From Pseudomonadota bacterium (GTDB lineage Bacteria > Pseudomonadota > Alphaproteobacteria > Acetobacterales > Acetobacteraceae): 53,052 nt of DNA. Shown here in pieces: positions 27,075-35,877 of this stretch. How positions within the stretch are numbered: position 1 is the first letter of the stretch; every line of letters starts with the position of its first letter. The stretch spans positions 1 to 53,052 of the forward strand of contig JAKBCH010000009.1 in assembly GCA_021808055.1 (NCBI GenBank), in the 5' to 3' direction. Below the pieces are notes generated by a model. The model saw only the letters and a program-made list of their open reading frames with translations, was not told where the DNA came from and made no database searches. The position numbers and the translations under genes were made by a program.

Positions 27075-30000
27075 ATGTCACGTTTTTTTATCGACCGGCC
27101 GACCTTCGCCTGGGTGCTGGCCCTGGTTATTATGTTGGCAGGTGCCATCGAGATCCTTCAGCTCCCGATCGCGCAATACCCTTCCATCGCCCCGCCGGCG
27201 GTGAACATTAGCGCTACCTATGCGGGAGCTTCGGCGCAGACCGTTGCGGACACTGTGGTGCGGCCCATTCTACAGCAGATGTCCGGCCTGGACGGGCTTG
27301 AATATATCGACTCGACAACGGAATCCAATGGCTCGGCGACGATTACCCTGACGTTCAAGCAGGGCACTGACCCGAACATCGCCCAGGTGCAGGTGCAGAA
27401 TAAATTGCAGCTTGCCGAAGCGAACCTGCCAACCGAGGTGACCCAGGCCGGGATTAACGTGAAGAAGGCCGAGAAGAACTTCATGCTGTTCTTCGCCCTG
27501 GTTTCCACCAATGGCAGCATGACGCGTTTTGATATCGCGGATTATATTGCCTCGAACCTGGAAGACCCGATTACCCGCGTGCCGGGCGTGGGCGATTATC
27601 AGCTTTTTGGCTCCGAATACGCGATGCGCATCTGGTTGAACCCGGATGAGCTTTATAAATACGGGCTTACGGTGCCGGATGTTGTGAACGCGCTAAAGGC
27701 GCAGAACGTGCAGGTGCCATCGGGCGAGTTGGGGGGCCTGCCCGCCGTGAAAGGCCAGCGGCTGGATGCGATTATCAACGGGCCGAGCGAGTTCACCGAC
27801 CCCAGCCAGTTCGAGAATATCCTGCTCAAAGTGCTGCCAAGCGGCGCGCAGGTGCGCTTGCAGGACGTGGCGCAGGTTGTTCTGGGGCCGCAGAGCTACT
27901 CGGTGAACAGCCTGTTCAACGGTATGCCCGCGAGCGCCATGGGACTGAAGCTGACGCCGGGTGCCAACCAGCTTGATACCGAAAAAGCCGTGAAGGCGGA
28001 GCTGAAGAAGCTGACGCAACATCTGCCTTCCGGGCTCAAGCTCGTCTATCCGTACGACACCGCGCCTTACATCGTGCTTTCGCTGCGCGAGGTGGTGCAG
28101 ACCTTGTTGGAAGCCATCGCGCTGGTGTTCCTGGTGATGCTGCTGTTTTTGCAGAACATCCGCGCCACTTTGGTACCTACCATCGCGGTGCCGATTGTTT
28201 TGCTCGGCACATTCGGCGTGCTGGCGGCACTCGGCTATTCCATCAATACGCTTACCATGCTGGCCATGGTGCTGGCGGTGGGCCTGCTGGTGGATGACGC
28301 CATCGTCGTGGTCGAGAACGTCGACCGGCTGATGCATGAGCGCGGGTTGCGGCCTAAGGAAGCCGCGCGGCAATCCATGGATGAAATCTCCGGCGCGCTG
28401 GTGGGTATTGCGCTGGTGCTGGCGGCGGTGTTTTTGCCGATGGCATTTTTCAGTGGCTCCACCGGCGTCATTTACCGGCAGTTCTCCGTCACCATCGTTT
28501 CCGCCATGGTGCTCTCCATCCTCACGGCGTTGATCTTCACGCCCTCGCTCTGTGGTTCGCTGTTGAAGCCACCCAAGGAGGGCGCGGGCACGCATGGCTT
28601 CACCGGCTGGTTCAACCGTGGCTTCAACCGCTCGCGCGCCGGGTATCTCGGCGGTGTACGCAGGCTGACACGGCGCAACCGCCTCACCATGCTGGGCTTT
28701 GTGTGCATCACCATTCTCACGGTGTTTTTGTTTACACGCCTGCCGACGGGATTTTTGCCGAACGAGGATCAAGGCTTGCTGGTTGGGCAGATCAGCCTGC
28801 CGAACGGTTCCACCGCCGAGCAGACAGAGGCGCTGAACGCCAAGGTGCGAAACTATATCTTCAAAACCGAAAGCAATAACGTAAAGTCGATTTACACAGC
28901 CTCTGGCTTCAGCTTTGCCGGTAACGCGCAGAACCAGGGCTTTCTGGTGATGCTGATGAAGCCCTGGGCGGACCGTACGGCGGCTTCGCAGAATGTGGCG
29001 GCCATCGCCCAGCGCGTGATGGGGCACTTCATGGGCAACCGCAGCGGCCAGGTGTTTATTGTGCAGCCGCCGCCGGTGCTGGAGCTTGGCAACGCCACCG
29101 GATTTGACCTGGAGCTGATGAATTCCGGCAGTATTTCCAACCAGGCGTTCAGCGCCGCGCGCGCCAAGTTTCTGCAACTTGCTTCCAAGAGCAAGCTGCT
29201 GGCCGCCGTGCGCCCCAACGGTTTGAGCAACGCGCCGCAATACGTGCTGGATGTGGACCGGGAAAAAGCCTCAGCACTAGGGCTTTCAATGACCGACATC
29301 AACACCACCATCCAGGGCGCGTTTGCATCTGAATTTGTGGATCAGTTCATTCGCAACGGGCGCGTGAAGGATGTGTATGTTCAGGGCGAGGCGGATGCGC
29401 GGATGCAGCCGGGCGATCTGGACAAATGGTATGTGCGCAACAGCAGCGGCGGCATGGTGCCGTTCAGCGCCTTCATAACCGGCCATTGGACCACAGGCCC
29501 GCAATCAGTCGAGATTTATAACGGCGATGAGGCGTATGAGATTCAAGGCCAGCCAGCGCCGGGCGTGAGCAGCGGTGCGGCAATGCAGGAGGTTGAAAAA
29601 ATCGCCGCGCAGATGCCGCAAGGTGTGACGATGAGCTGGACCGGGCTTTCCTATGAGCAGGTTGCCGCGGGGTCGCAGACCACAGCGCTTTATGCCATCT
29701 CTGTCGTGTTCATTCTGCTCTGCCTCGCTGCACTTTATGAAAGCTGGTCGATCCCGGCGGCGGTGATGCTGGTGGTGCCGCTGGGGATCATCGGCGCGGT
29801 GCTGGCGAATTTGCTGCGCGGCATCGCCAATGATGTGTATTTCCAGATCGGCCTGCTGACGACGATGGGCCTGGCGGTGAAGAACGCTATTCTCATCGTG
29901 GAATTTGCCCGGAACTTCTATGAACAGGGCGAGAGCCTGACGGAGGCGGCACTTCATGCGGCGCAGGAACGGTTGCGGCCAATTTTGATGACCTCTATCG

Positions 30001-30230
30001 CCTTCATCTTCGGTACCCTCCCGCTGGCTATTGCCAGCGGCGCCGGGGCTGGTGCGCGCACCGCCATCGGCACGGCGGTGGTGGGCGGCATGGTAACCGC
30101 CACCATCCTCGCCATCTTCTTCGTGCCGGTGTTCTTCGTAACGGTGCTTGGTTTTATGAAGGTGAAACGGAAATCCGAGCGCGCGGCGGCGGAAGCAGCT
30201 TCATCCCAGGGGGGCAACAACCATGCGTAA
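27075..30230 (+). CDS. RND multidrug efflux transporter (AcrB/MexB-type, HAE1)
   Basis: Proton-driven trimeric inner-membrane pump of 1051 aa, normal HAE1 length. It begins MSRFFIDRPTFAWVLAL, has the porter-domain stretch GLDGLEYIDSTTESNG, and TM4 carries the proton-relay pair in GLLVDDAIVVVENVDR. The second half repeats the fold, with GLAVKNAILIVEFA in TM10 providing the conserved lysine. The operon also supplies adaptor and outer-membrane channel, so the pump is complete. Substrates cannot be predicted. Confidence 0.97.
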   Translation: MSRFFIDRPTFAWVLALVIMLAGAIEILQLPIAQYPSIAPPAVNISATYAGASAQTVADTVVRPILQQMSGLDGLEYIDSTTESNGSATITLTFKQGTDPNIAQVQVQNKLQLAEANLPTEVTQAGINVKKAEKNFMLFFALVSTNGSMTRFDIADYIASNLEDPITRVPGVGDYQLFGSEYAMRIWLNPDELYKYGLTVPDVVNALKAQNVQVPSGELGGLPAVKGQRLDAIINGPSEFTDPSQFENILLKVLPSGAQVRLQDVAQVVLGPQSYSVNSLFNGMPASAMGLKLTPGANQLDTEKAVKAELKKLTQHLPSGLKLVYPYDTAPYIVLSLREVVQTLLEAIALVFLVMLLFLQNIRATLVPTIAVPIVLLGTFGVLAALGYSINTLTMLAMVLAVGLLVDDAIVVVENVDRLMHERGLRPKEAARQSMDEISGALVGIALVLAAVFLPMAFFSGSTGVIYRQFSVTIVSAMVLSILTALIFTPSLCGSLLKPPKEGAGTHGFTGWFNRGFNRSRAGYLGGVRRLTRRNRLTMLGFVCITILTVFLFTRLPTGFLPNEDQGLLVGQISLPNGSTAEQTEALNAKVRNYIFKTESNNVKSIYTASGFSFAGNAQNQGFLVMLMKPWADRTAASQNVAAIAQRVMGHFMGNRSGQVFIVQPPPVLELGNATGFDLELMNSGSISNQAFSAARAKFLQLASKSKLLAAVRPNGLSNAPQYVLDVDREKASALGLSMTDINTTIQGAFASEFVDQFIRNGRVKDVYVQGEADARMQPGDLDKWYVRNSSGGMVPFSAFITGHWTTGPQSVEIYNGDEAYEIQGQPAPGVSSGAAMQEVEKIAAQMPQGVTMSWTGLSYEQVAAGSQTTALYAISVVFILLCLAALYESWSIPAAVMLVVPLGIIGAVLANLLRGIANDVYFQIGLLTTMGLAVKNAILIVEFARNFYEQGESLTEAALHAAQERLRPILMTSIAFIFGTLPLAIASGAGAGARTAIGTAVVGGMVTATILAIFFVPVFFVTVLGFMKVKRKSERAAAEAASSQGGNNHA

Positions 30231-31650
30231 TGTAAAAGCCTCCGCCTTGCTGCTTGGGCTGCTCTCAGGGTGCAGCTTTATCCCGGCCTATCATCGCCCG
30301 GCGCTGCCGGTAACGGCGCAATACCCTTATGCGGCCAGTGGCTCTGGCATGGCGGCGGCGGATATCGGCTGGCGGGATTTCTTCAAAGACCCGGCTTTGC
30401 AGGACCTCATCTCCCTTAGCATCGCCAACAACCGCAATTTGCGCATTTCGGTGTTGAACGTGCAGGAGGCGCAAGCGCAATACCGGGTGGACCGGGCCAG
30501 CCTGTTCCCCGCCGTCGATCACAATGGCGAGGCGATTGAGCAACACACATCCGCCGGGCTTTCCAGCACGGGTGCAGGTGCCACCATGCATGAATATAGC
30601 CTGGGCGCGCAGACGGTTTCATGGGAGCTTGATCTCTTCGGCAAAATCCGCTCGCAGACGCAAACAGCGCAGCAGACTTATCTCAGCGATGCGGATACGA
30701 TGCTGAGCGCCAGAATTTCGCTGGTGGCGCAAATGGCCGCTGAATATTACACTTGGCTGGCGGACCGTGAATCGCTGAAAATCGCGCAGGATACGGCGGC
30801 GGCGGACCAACACTCCCTGCAGCTCACGCAGCTTGAGGCGAATAACGGCACCACCACCGCGCTTGCCGTGGCGCAGGCGCAAACCACTTACGATACCGCG
30901 ATGGCCGATGTGGCGCAGTTCCAGCGCCAGACCGCGCAGGACATGGACGAGCTGGTGCTGCTGGCCGGCGCGCCGCTGCCGGTGGCGCTGGTGCAGAAAA
31001 TGGATGCGGTGAGCGAGCTTTCCAACGAGCCGCCTTTGCCGCTGGTGCCAGCAGGGTTGCCATCTGATCTGCTTACCCGCCGGCCGGATATTCGCGCGGC
31101 AGAACACCAATTGCTGGCGGCCAATGCCAATATCGGCGCAGCGCGGGCGGCGTTCTTCCCCTCCATCAGCCTCACGGCCAATGGCGGTGTGGCCAGCAAC
31201 AGCCTCAGCAGCCTGTTCAGCGGGGGCACAACCGCCTGGCTGTTCCAGCCGCAAATCACACTGCCTATTTTCAACGGCGGCGCGAACCTGGCCAATCTGG
31301 ACCTCGCGAAGCTGGAGAAGCAGGTGCAGATCGCCAATTATGAAGGCACCATACAGGCGGCGTTCCATGATGTGTCTGACGCGCTGGTGGCAAGGCAGAC
31401 CTATGTGGACCAGGTGCAGGCCGAGCAGAATTTGGTGGCGGCGGATACGCGTTATTATTCGCTGGCGCAGATGCGCTTTAACGCCGGGGTGGATAATTAC
31501 CTGAACGTGCTGCTGGCGCAGGATTCCCTGCTGAGCGCCCGGCTTAATCTGGTTAGCCTGCAACTGGCGCAGCAGCAGAACGAGATTACGCTGTACAAGG
31601 CGCTGGGTGGCGGCTGGCAGGCAAACGGAGCCTCTACCCCCCAAGGCTGA
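30223..31650 (+). CDS. Outer-membrane efflux channel lipoprotein (OprM/NodT family)
   Basis: TolC-like trimeric channel of 475 aa. The signal peptide ends in lipobox LLSGC near residue 17. Two outer-membrane-efflux repeats are visible; GLPSDLLTRRPDIRAAEHQL near residue 283 is the OprM signature, and ANIGAARAAFFPSISLTANG follows. It overlaps the transporter gene by eight bases. The ABC ATPase gene begins 21 bp after its stop, so readthrough into that unit is possible. Confidence 0.95.
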   Translation: MRNVKASALLLGLLSGCSFIPAYHRPALPVTAQYPYAASGSGMAAADIGWRDFFKDPALQDLISLSIANNRNLRISVLNVQEAQAQYRVDRASLFPAVDHNGEAIEQHTSAGLSSTGAGATMHEYSLGAQTVSWELDLFGKIRSQTQTAQQTYLSDADTMLSARISLVAQMAAEYYTWLADRESLKIAQDTAAADQHSLQLTQLEANNGTTTALAVAQAQTTYDTAMADVAQFQRQTAQDMDELVLLAGAPLPVALVQKMDAVSELSNEPPLPLVPAGLPSDLLTRRPDIRAAEHQLLAANANIGAARAAFFPSISLTANGGVASNSLSSLFSGGTTAWLFQPQITLPIFNGGANLANLDLAKLEKQVQIANYEGTIQAAFHDVSDALVARQTYVDQVQAEQNLVAADTRYYSLAQMRFNAGVDNYLNVLLAQDSLLSARLNLVSLQLAQQQNEITLYKALGGGWQANGASTPQG

Positions 31651-31671
31651 GCCGCCTTATAGCTGGGCAGA

Positions 31672-32418
31672 ATGAACGAGCCCAAGCTAAACGCCCCCAG
31701 CCTTGAACTGCGCGGGCTGACGTTGCGTTATGAAGGCCAGCCCTTGTTTGAGGGGCTGGACCTTACCGTAAAAGCCGGGCGGTTCACCGCATTGCTGGGG
31801 GCCAGCGGGGTGGGCAAAACCAGCCTGCTGCGCATTGCCGCGGGCCTTGCCGTGCCGGATGCCGGGGGCGTGCAAGCAGGCGATGGCCAGAAGCTCGCCG
31901 GGCGCGTGGCCTGGATGGGCCAGCAGGATTTGCTCTACCCCTGGGCGCGGGCGCTGGAAAATGTGACCATTGGCAGCCGCTTACGCGGCGAACGGGCGGA
32001 CAAACCCCGCGCCCTGGCATTGCTGGCGGCGGTGGGGCTGGCTGGGCGGGAACGGGCTTTGCCGAAAGAGCTTTCCGGAGGAATGCGCCAGCGCGTGGCG
32101 CTGGCCCGCACGCTTTATGAAAACCGGCCCATCGTGCTGATGGACGAACCTTTCTCAGCGCTGGACGCGATAACCCGCGCCGCGATGCAGGAGCTGGCGG
32201 CAAAATTGCTGGCCGGGCGCACCTGCCTGCTTATTACCCATGACCCGCTGGAAGCCTGCCGCCTTAGCCACAGCCTTTACGTGATGGCCGGGCGGCCAGC
32301 GCGGCTGGGGCCGGAAATTGCGGTGCCGGGCAACCCGCCGCGCCAACCAGATGACGAAGCGCTGTTGCACAAGCAGGGCGAATTGCTGCGCGCGTTGCTG
32401 GAGGCGAGTGGCGTATGA
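31672..32418 (+). CDS. ABC transporter ATPase (NitT/TauT type, ThiZ-like)
   Basis: Nucleotide-binding subunit of 248 aa with Walker A GASGVGKTS near residue 43, Q-loop GQQDLLYPW, signature LSGGMRQRVALA near residue 136, Walker B IVLMDEPFSALD and switch His in LLITHDP. The sequence is closest in style to nitrate/taurine/hydroxymethylpyrimidine importer ATPases. It overlaps the permease gene by four bases. No substrate-binding protein gene is next to it. Confidence 0.9.
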   Translation: MNEPKLNAPSLELRGLTLRYEGQPLFEGLDLTVKAGRFTALLGASGVGKTSLLRIAAGLAVPDAGGVQAGDGQKLAGRVAWMGQQDLLYPWARALENVTIGSRLRGERADKPRALALLAAVGLAGRERALPKELSGGMRQRVALARTLYENRPIVLMDEPFSALDAITRAAMQELAAKLLAGRTCLLITHDPLEACRLSHSLYVMAGRPARLGPEIAVPGNPPRQPDDEALLHKQGELLRALLEASGV

Positions 32419-33158
32419 AAACCATTTTGCGCCCGCTGGTGACGCTGCTTGGCCTGCTCGCAGTTTGGTGGGCGGTGGCGCGGTTTGCGGGCATTCCGGA
32501 TTTTCTGCTGCCCGGCCCTGGGGAAGTGGCGCAAGTGCTGGCAGCACAGCGCGGCTTTTTGTTTCAGAACGCGCTGGTGACGCTGGTGGAGATTATGCTG
32601 GGGCTGGGGCTGGGCACCTTGTTCGGCGGGCTGCTGGCGCTGGCCATGGTGTTCTCCCGCGGGTTGCAACGCTGGCTGTTGCCGCTGCTGCTGCTAAGCC
32701 AGGCCGTGCCGGTGTTTGCCCTGGCACCGCTTCTGGTGCTGTGGCTGGGCTTCGGCCTTGCCTCAAAAGTGTTGATGGCGGTGCTGGTGATATTCTTCCC
32801 CGTTACCGCCGCGTTTTACGATGGGCTGCGCCGCACGGAACCGGGCTGGCTGGACCTTGCCCGCACCATGGGGGCTTCGAATTTTTCCGTGCTGGTGCGT
32901 GTGCGGCTGATGGCCGCTCTGCCCGCTTTTGGCGCGGGGCTGCGCATTGCGGCGGCGGTAGCACCCATCGGCGCTATTCTGGGGGAATGGGCCGGGGCAT
33001 CGCAAGGGTTGGGCTATGTGATGCTGAACGCCAATGCGCGGATGCAGACGAGCTTGATGTTCGCGGCGTTGGTACTGCTGGCGGGCATGACGATTCTGCT
33101 TTGGGTGGCGGTGGATATGCTGCTGAAAAAGCTGCTGCACTGGGCACCGGATATGTAG
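32415..33158 (+). CDS. ABC transporter permease (NitT/TauT type, ThiX-like)
   Basis: Inner-membrane permease of 247 aa with about six helices. The EAA loop that contacts the ATPase is present (FYDGLRRTEPGWLDLARTMGAS, in parts FYDGLRRTEPGWL and DLARTMGAS). GILGEWAGASQGLGY-like IGAILGEWAGASQGLGYVML is the family's second signature and is common among ThiX-type proteins. Its partner substrate-binding protein (ThiY-like) is missing here: a hairpin and then the lower-GC island follow at once. Confidence 0.9.
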   Translation: MKTILRPLVTLLGLLAVWWAVARFAGIPDFLLPGPGEVAQVLAAQRGFLFQNALVTLVEIMLGLGLGTLFGGLLALAMVFSRGLQRWLLPLLLLSQAVPVFALAPLLVLWLGFGLASKVLMAVLVIFFPVTAAFYDGLRRTEPGWLDLARTMGASNFSVLVRVRLMAALPAFGAGLRIAAAVAPIGAILGEWAGASQGLGYVMLNANARMQTSLMFAALVLLAGMTILLWVAVDMLLKKLLHWAPDM

Positions 33159-33204
33159 GGGGTGCGGAGCGCATTTAGGGTTTGGAAGAGCGCTTCGGGC
33201 CGAG

Positions 33205-33222
33205 AGCGGCCTGGCCGCTTTT
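33205..33222 (+). terminator. Terminator-like hairpin after the ABC permease gene
   Basis: AGCGG (33205-33209) pairs with CCGCT (33215-33219), loop CCTGG, followed by four T counting the one in the stem. It is short but GC-rich and well placed, 46 bp after the permease stop. Confidence 0.45.
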
Positions 33223-33340
33223 GAACGAACACAACGAAAAGCGGACATTCGATGTGGACCTAGACTGTGGGCGGCTTAGCGGCAGCGCCGGGCTGCATTA
33301 TGGATGGTATGCGCGACGGCGACCGTCCCTTTAAATCGCC

Positions 33341-33387
33341 ATGCTGCGCGCAGCATTCAGCACGAAATATCCATGAACATGGATATT
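33341..33387. repeat. Two adjacent perfect palindromes downstream of the island operon
   Basis: ATGCTGCGCGCAGCAT (33341-33356) is a perfect 16-bp palindrome. Nine bases further, AATATCCATG (33366-33375) and CATGGATATT (33378-33387) form 10-bp arms around AA. Both lie between the ABC terminator and the end of the island operon, in a 276-bp gap without genes. They may terminate the leftward transcript or mark the island edge; no T-run is present. Confidence 0.6.
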
Positions 33388-33434
33388 CTGCACTCGGTTA
33401 AAGTTGATTTTTAAATTGTTTGGATCAGGTGGCT

Positions 33435-34880
33435 CTAAATGAGCATGAATTTGTCGAGCGACATCTCGTTGGTGATGATCTTGTCTTCTTTCACACCATA
33501 CGCGAGGGCAAGTGTTACGCTTCGATCAAGCAGGCTGGTATTCAGGCGAAAATCGAAAGCCGCAATGGTCAAGCTCTCCAGGCGATCGATCTCCGCAATT
33601 ATTTGTTCGAGGACGGCCTGCAGCGCGTTGTCGAGCTTTGCTTTAAAGGCGGCCATTTCCGCCCTGAGACGCTGGGTAGTCCTGTCGCTCTTATCCGGAA
33701 CCAACTCAACGATCATCCTGCCGGCCAGGCTGCCGATGATGGCGCCAAGCACCGGTACGGGAATAACGCTCTGACCGACAATCGTAGATACACCAACGAT
33801 TGCTGATTCAGCGCAAACAATCATGCCGAGATCAAAGAATTCCTCGAAGCTGATTGCCCCCCTATGATAATCCCGCGAGAGAGATCCTAACCCCTTTGCC
33901 GCGGTGACGACTGCGGACGCGAAAGGCGCAGCCATTCCCGCATAATTCGTCATGAGGTAAATCGAGCCGGCCGCTACCGCGCCACCCGCGGCTCCCACAC
34001 CAGTTTCAATACCGATTTCCTTCCAGTCTTCAGCAGTGAAATCACCTTTGAATATGTTCTTGCCATCTTTGTATTTGGCGTAAACGCCAGTCGCGAAGGA
34101 CAATGTTCCGGTGACTGCGGCACCGATAAACGCCGCCTGGCCGGCCTCCCTCCAAGACGGTTCGTGCTCCAGGCGGATCTCCTGTTTCAGCGTCTCGTTC
34201 TGCGTCCCTAACGCCTGCTCCTGGCCATTTAATGTTGTTGGTGCGGTTACGATCTGGACATCGTGATATGTGACCACTGAGGATTGAACGGCCTCCGTGA
34301 ATGTTTTGCCCGTCTTCGCCTCAATTTCCTTCACCAAGACCAAAATGGCCTCTTCGGTCGTTCCCTTCAGCCCCTCGATGTGGCCTCCGTTCACCAAAAT
34401 CAGAATGGCCTCGTAGGTGTCTTTCGGGATCATATAATATCCCATCGATACGAAATTCGGGTATTTGCCCAGATGCATCAAGACATGCCGGAGGTTGTTG
34501 CCTATCCCGTTAATGAACTTTGATTGCACCGCGACACCGTTGATGATGTAGTCAACCGCATCCAGGCGGCCAACCCCATCAAAGGTCGCCGTCATATTTT
34601 CCTGAAAGATTGCCTGCCAGGCATTCCGCAAGCCGACTTCAACTTGCTCTGCAATCTCACCATGTTTCGTTGCGGCGCTGCCAAGAATATTCCCCGGCTC
34701 CGACAAAAAGTCGCGTACCTTGTCGAGCTGAGAGACCGCCAGATCAAAAGCAGCATCTTGGGTAGCTAATTTGACGATTTCGTCCTGAATCCGGATTTCA
34801 TTGACAATCTGGACAACGACACCAGCAGCTTGATCTCGAATGAGACTCTCGCTTCCGGTGGCAATAGGATCGGTGCTCAT
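33435..34880 (-). CDS. Island protein with nuclease-like QxK motif and hydrophobic C-half
   Basis: 481-aa protein of unknown function, last gene of the island operon and overlapping the preceding gene by four bases (ATGA). Residues about 71-145 contain KHGEIAEQVEVGLRNA, then FDGVGRLDAVDYIING and VAVQSKF. The Asp110...Gln119-x-Lys121 spacing resembles the D...QxK form of the PD-(D/E)xK nuclease fold (Mrr-like), with E75 or E78 as a possible helical acid. Residues about 245-390 hold glycine/alanine-rich hydrophobic stretches that could enter membranes, and the tail is helical. Nuclease activity is inference from one motif; a purely structural partner of the GTPase is the alternative. Base composition is lower in GC than the flanking genes. 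Confidence 0.8.
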   Translation of the reverse strand: MSTDPIATGSESLIRDQAAGVVVQIVNEIRIQDEIVKLATQDAAFDLAVSQLDKVRDFLSEPGNILGSAATKHGEIAEQVEVGLRNAWQAIFQENMTATFDGVGRLDAVDYIINGVAVQSKFINGIGNNLRHVLMHLGKYPNFVSMGYYMIPKDTYEAILILVNGGHIEGLKGTTEEAILVLVKEIEAKTGKTFTEAVQSSVVTYHDVQIVTAPTTLNGQEQALGTQNETLKQEIRLEHEPSWREAGQAAFIGAAVTGTLSFATGVYAKYKDGKNIFKGDFTAEDWKEIGIETGVGAAGGAVAAGSIYLMTNYAGMAAPFASAVVTAAKGLGSLSRDYHRGAISFEEFFDLGMIVCAESAIVGVSTIVGQSVIPVPVLGAIIGSLAGRMIVELVPDKSDRTTQRLRAEMAAFKAKLDNALQAVLEQIIAEIDRLESLTIAAFDFRLNTSLLDRSVTLALAYGVKEDKIITNEMSLDKFMLI

Positions 34881-35728
34881 GCGTCAACTTTCTTGTTTAG
34901 AAGTTCGGACAATGAATGAACGTGATTGATAAGTGCGCCCAGCCACTCTTTCTCGACCGTGCTGAAGGCAAGATAGTTTCGCGGTGCTCGCTCACGAAGC
35001 TGATCCAAGAGAGTGTTAACACCGTCGATATGCCGCTCGGTCAGCCCGTAAAGACGTTTGACCTCCAGCTTCGCCGCGGTCAACGCGGCAATGTGCGTTT
35101 CAATCTTCTTGGTCTCTTCCTGAGCATCTTCAGCGATCTTGCGATTGCGGCTTCGCGTGAACAAGCCTGCCGCCACCAACGCGGTGCCGCCGATGGCCCA
35201 GCCGACAGGACCGGCCAATGCCAAGAACGCTTCGCCGGCGACCATGCCGCCCCCACCTACGGCCAAGGCACCGCCGCCCAGCCAGGCGAGAGCAGCATTG
35301 GTGGCGGCTGCGCCGGACAGAACTGAGATGGCCGTACCCGTGGAAGCAGTACCAAAAGTGGTTGCTATCGCCATGGCCGCCGTGGGTGCAAATGCTGCAA
35401 CCCCCACGCCGGCTGCAACCCCAGCCGCCGCCCCGGTGCCTGCCTGCGCGTTCACCTTTGCGGCTTCTTGTTCGATGGAAACCACAATCTCGTTGAACTT
35501 TTTATATTCGGCACGGAATTCTGTGAATGTCTTGTCGAATTCCTTCGGGCTATTCGCCAATTCATTCACATACGCCTCGGCCGCCGAGATAATCTGTTCG
35601 CTGCCGGCTTTACGCAGCTCGTACAGCTTGACCGATGCTTCACCAACCGCCTTAGCATGAGCTTCATGCTCAGCCTGGGTCACCTTCAAAGCCTCGATGG
35701 CCTCTTTCTTCATATCGCCGTTAAACAT
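34877..35728 (-). CDS. Island coiled-coil protein with Gly/Ala-rich membrane-like core
   Basis: 283-aa protein of unknown function. Residues about 1-95 and 200-283 are charged, helical and probably coiled-coil. Between them lies an uninterrupted Gly/Ala-rich hydrophobic block (about 97-195), including SGAAATNAALAWLGGGALAV and GPVGWAIGGTALVAAG. The layout (helix, hydrophobic hairpin, helix) resembles membrane-inserting helical proteins such as pore-forming ClyA-like or dynamin-partner proteins, but I cannot assign a family. GAGG precedes the ATG at 35728. It overlaps the next gene by four bases and follows the GTPase by 149 bp, a gap holding a perfect palindrome. Confidence 0.8.
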   Translation of the reverse strand: MFNGDMKKEAIEALKVTQAEHEAHAKAVGEASVKLYELRKAGSEQIISAAEAYVNELANSPKEFDKTFTEFRAEYKKFNEIVVSIEQEAAKVNAQAGTGAAAGVAAGVGVAAFAPTAAMAIATTFGTASTGTAISVLSGAAATNAALAWLGGGALAVGGGGMVAGEAFLALAGPVGWAIGGTALVAAGLFTRSRNRKIAEDAQEETKKIETHIAALTAAKLEVKRLYGLTERHIDGVNTLLDQLRERAPRNYLAFSTVEKEWLGALINHVHSLSELLNKKVDA

Positions 35729-35766
35729 AATGAAAATTCCTCTGCAATTCTGACGTGGTTCAGGTG

Positions 35767-35792
35767 CTGGACGTTCGATGTCGAACGTCCAG
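35767..35792. repeat. Perfect 12-bp-arm palindrome inside the island operon
   Basis: CTGGACGTTCGA (35767-35778) and TCGAACGTCCAG (35781-35792) flank TG. It sits in the 149-bp gap between the GTPase stop and the coiled-coil gene. There is no T-run; it could be an RNA processing or attenuation hairpin, or a protein-binding site. Confidence 0.75.
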
Positions 35793-35877
35793 TGTGAGAT
35801 AAAATCGTGTCGTTGGGTGGTTGAGATTGGTCTGAATTGTGTGGCGTAGCGGGGCTTTCAGCCCAGAGCAGCGCCAA

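Noticed and set aside
27693..29240. 515-aa minus-strand ORF opposite the RND transporter
   Set aside because: Low-complexity His/Gln/Arg composition typical of antisense to a GC-rich membrane protein gene.
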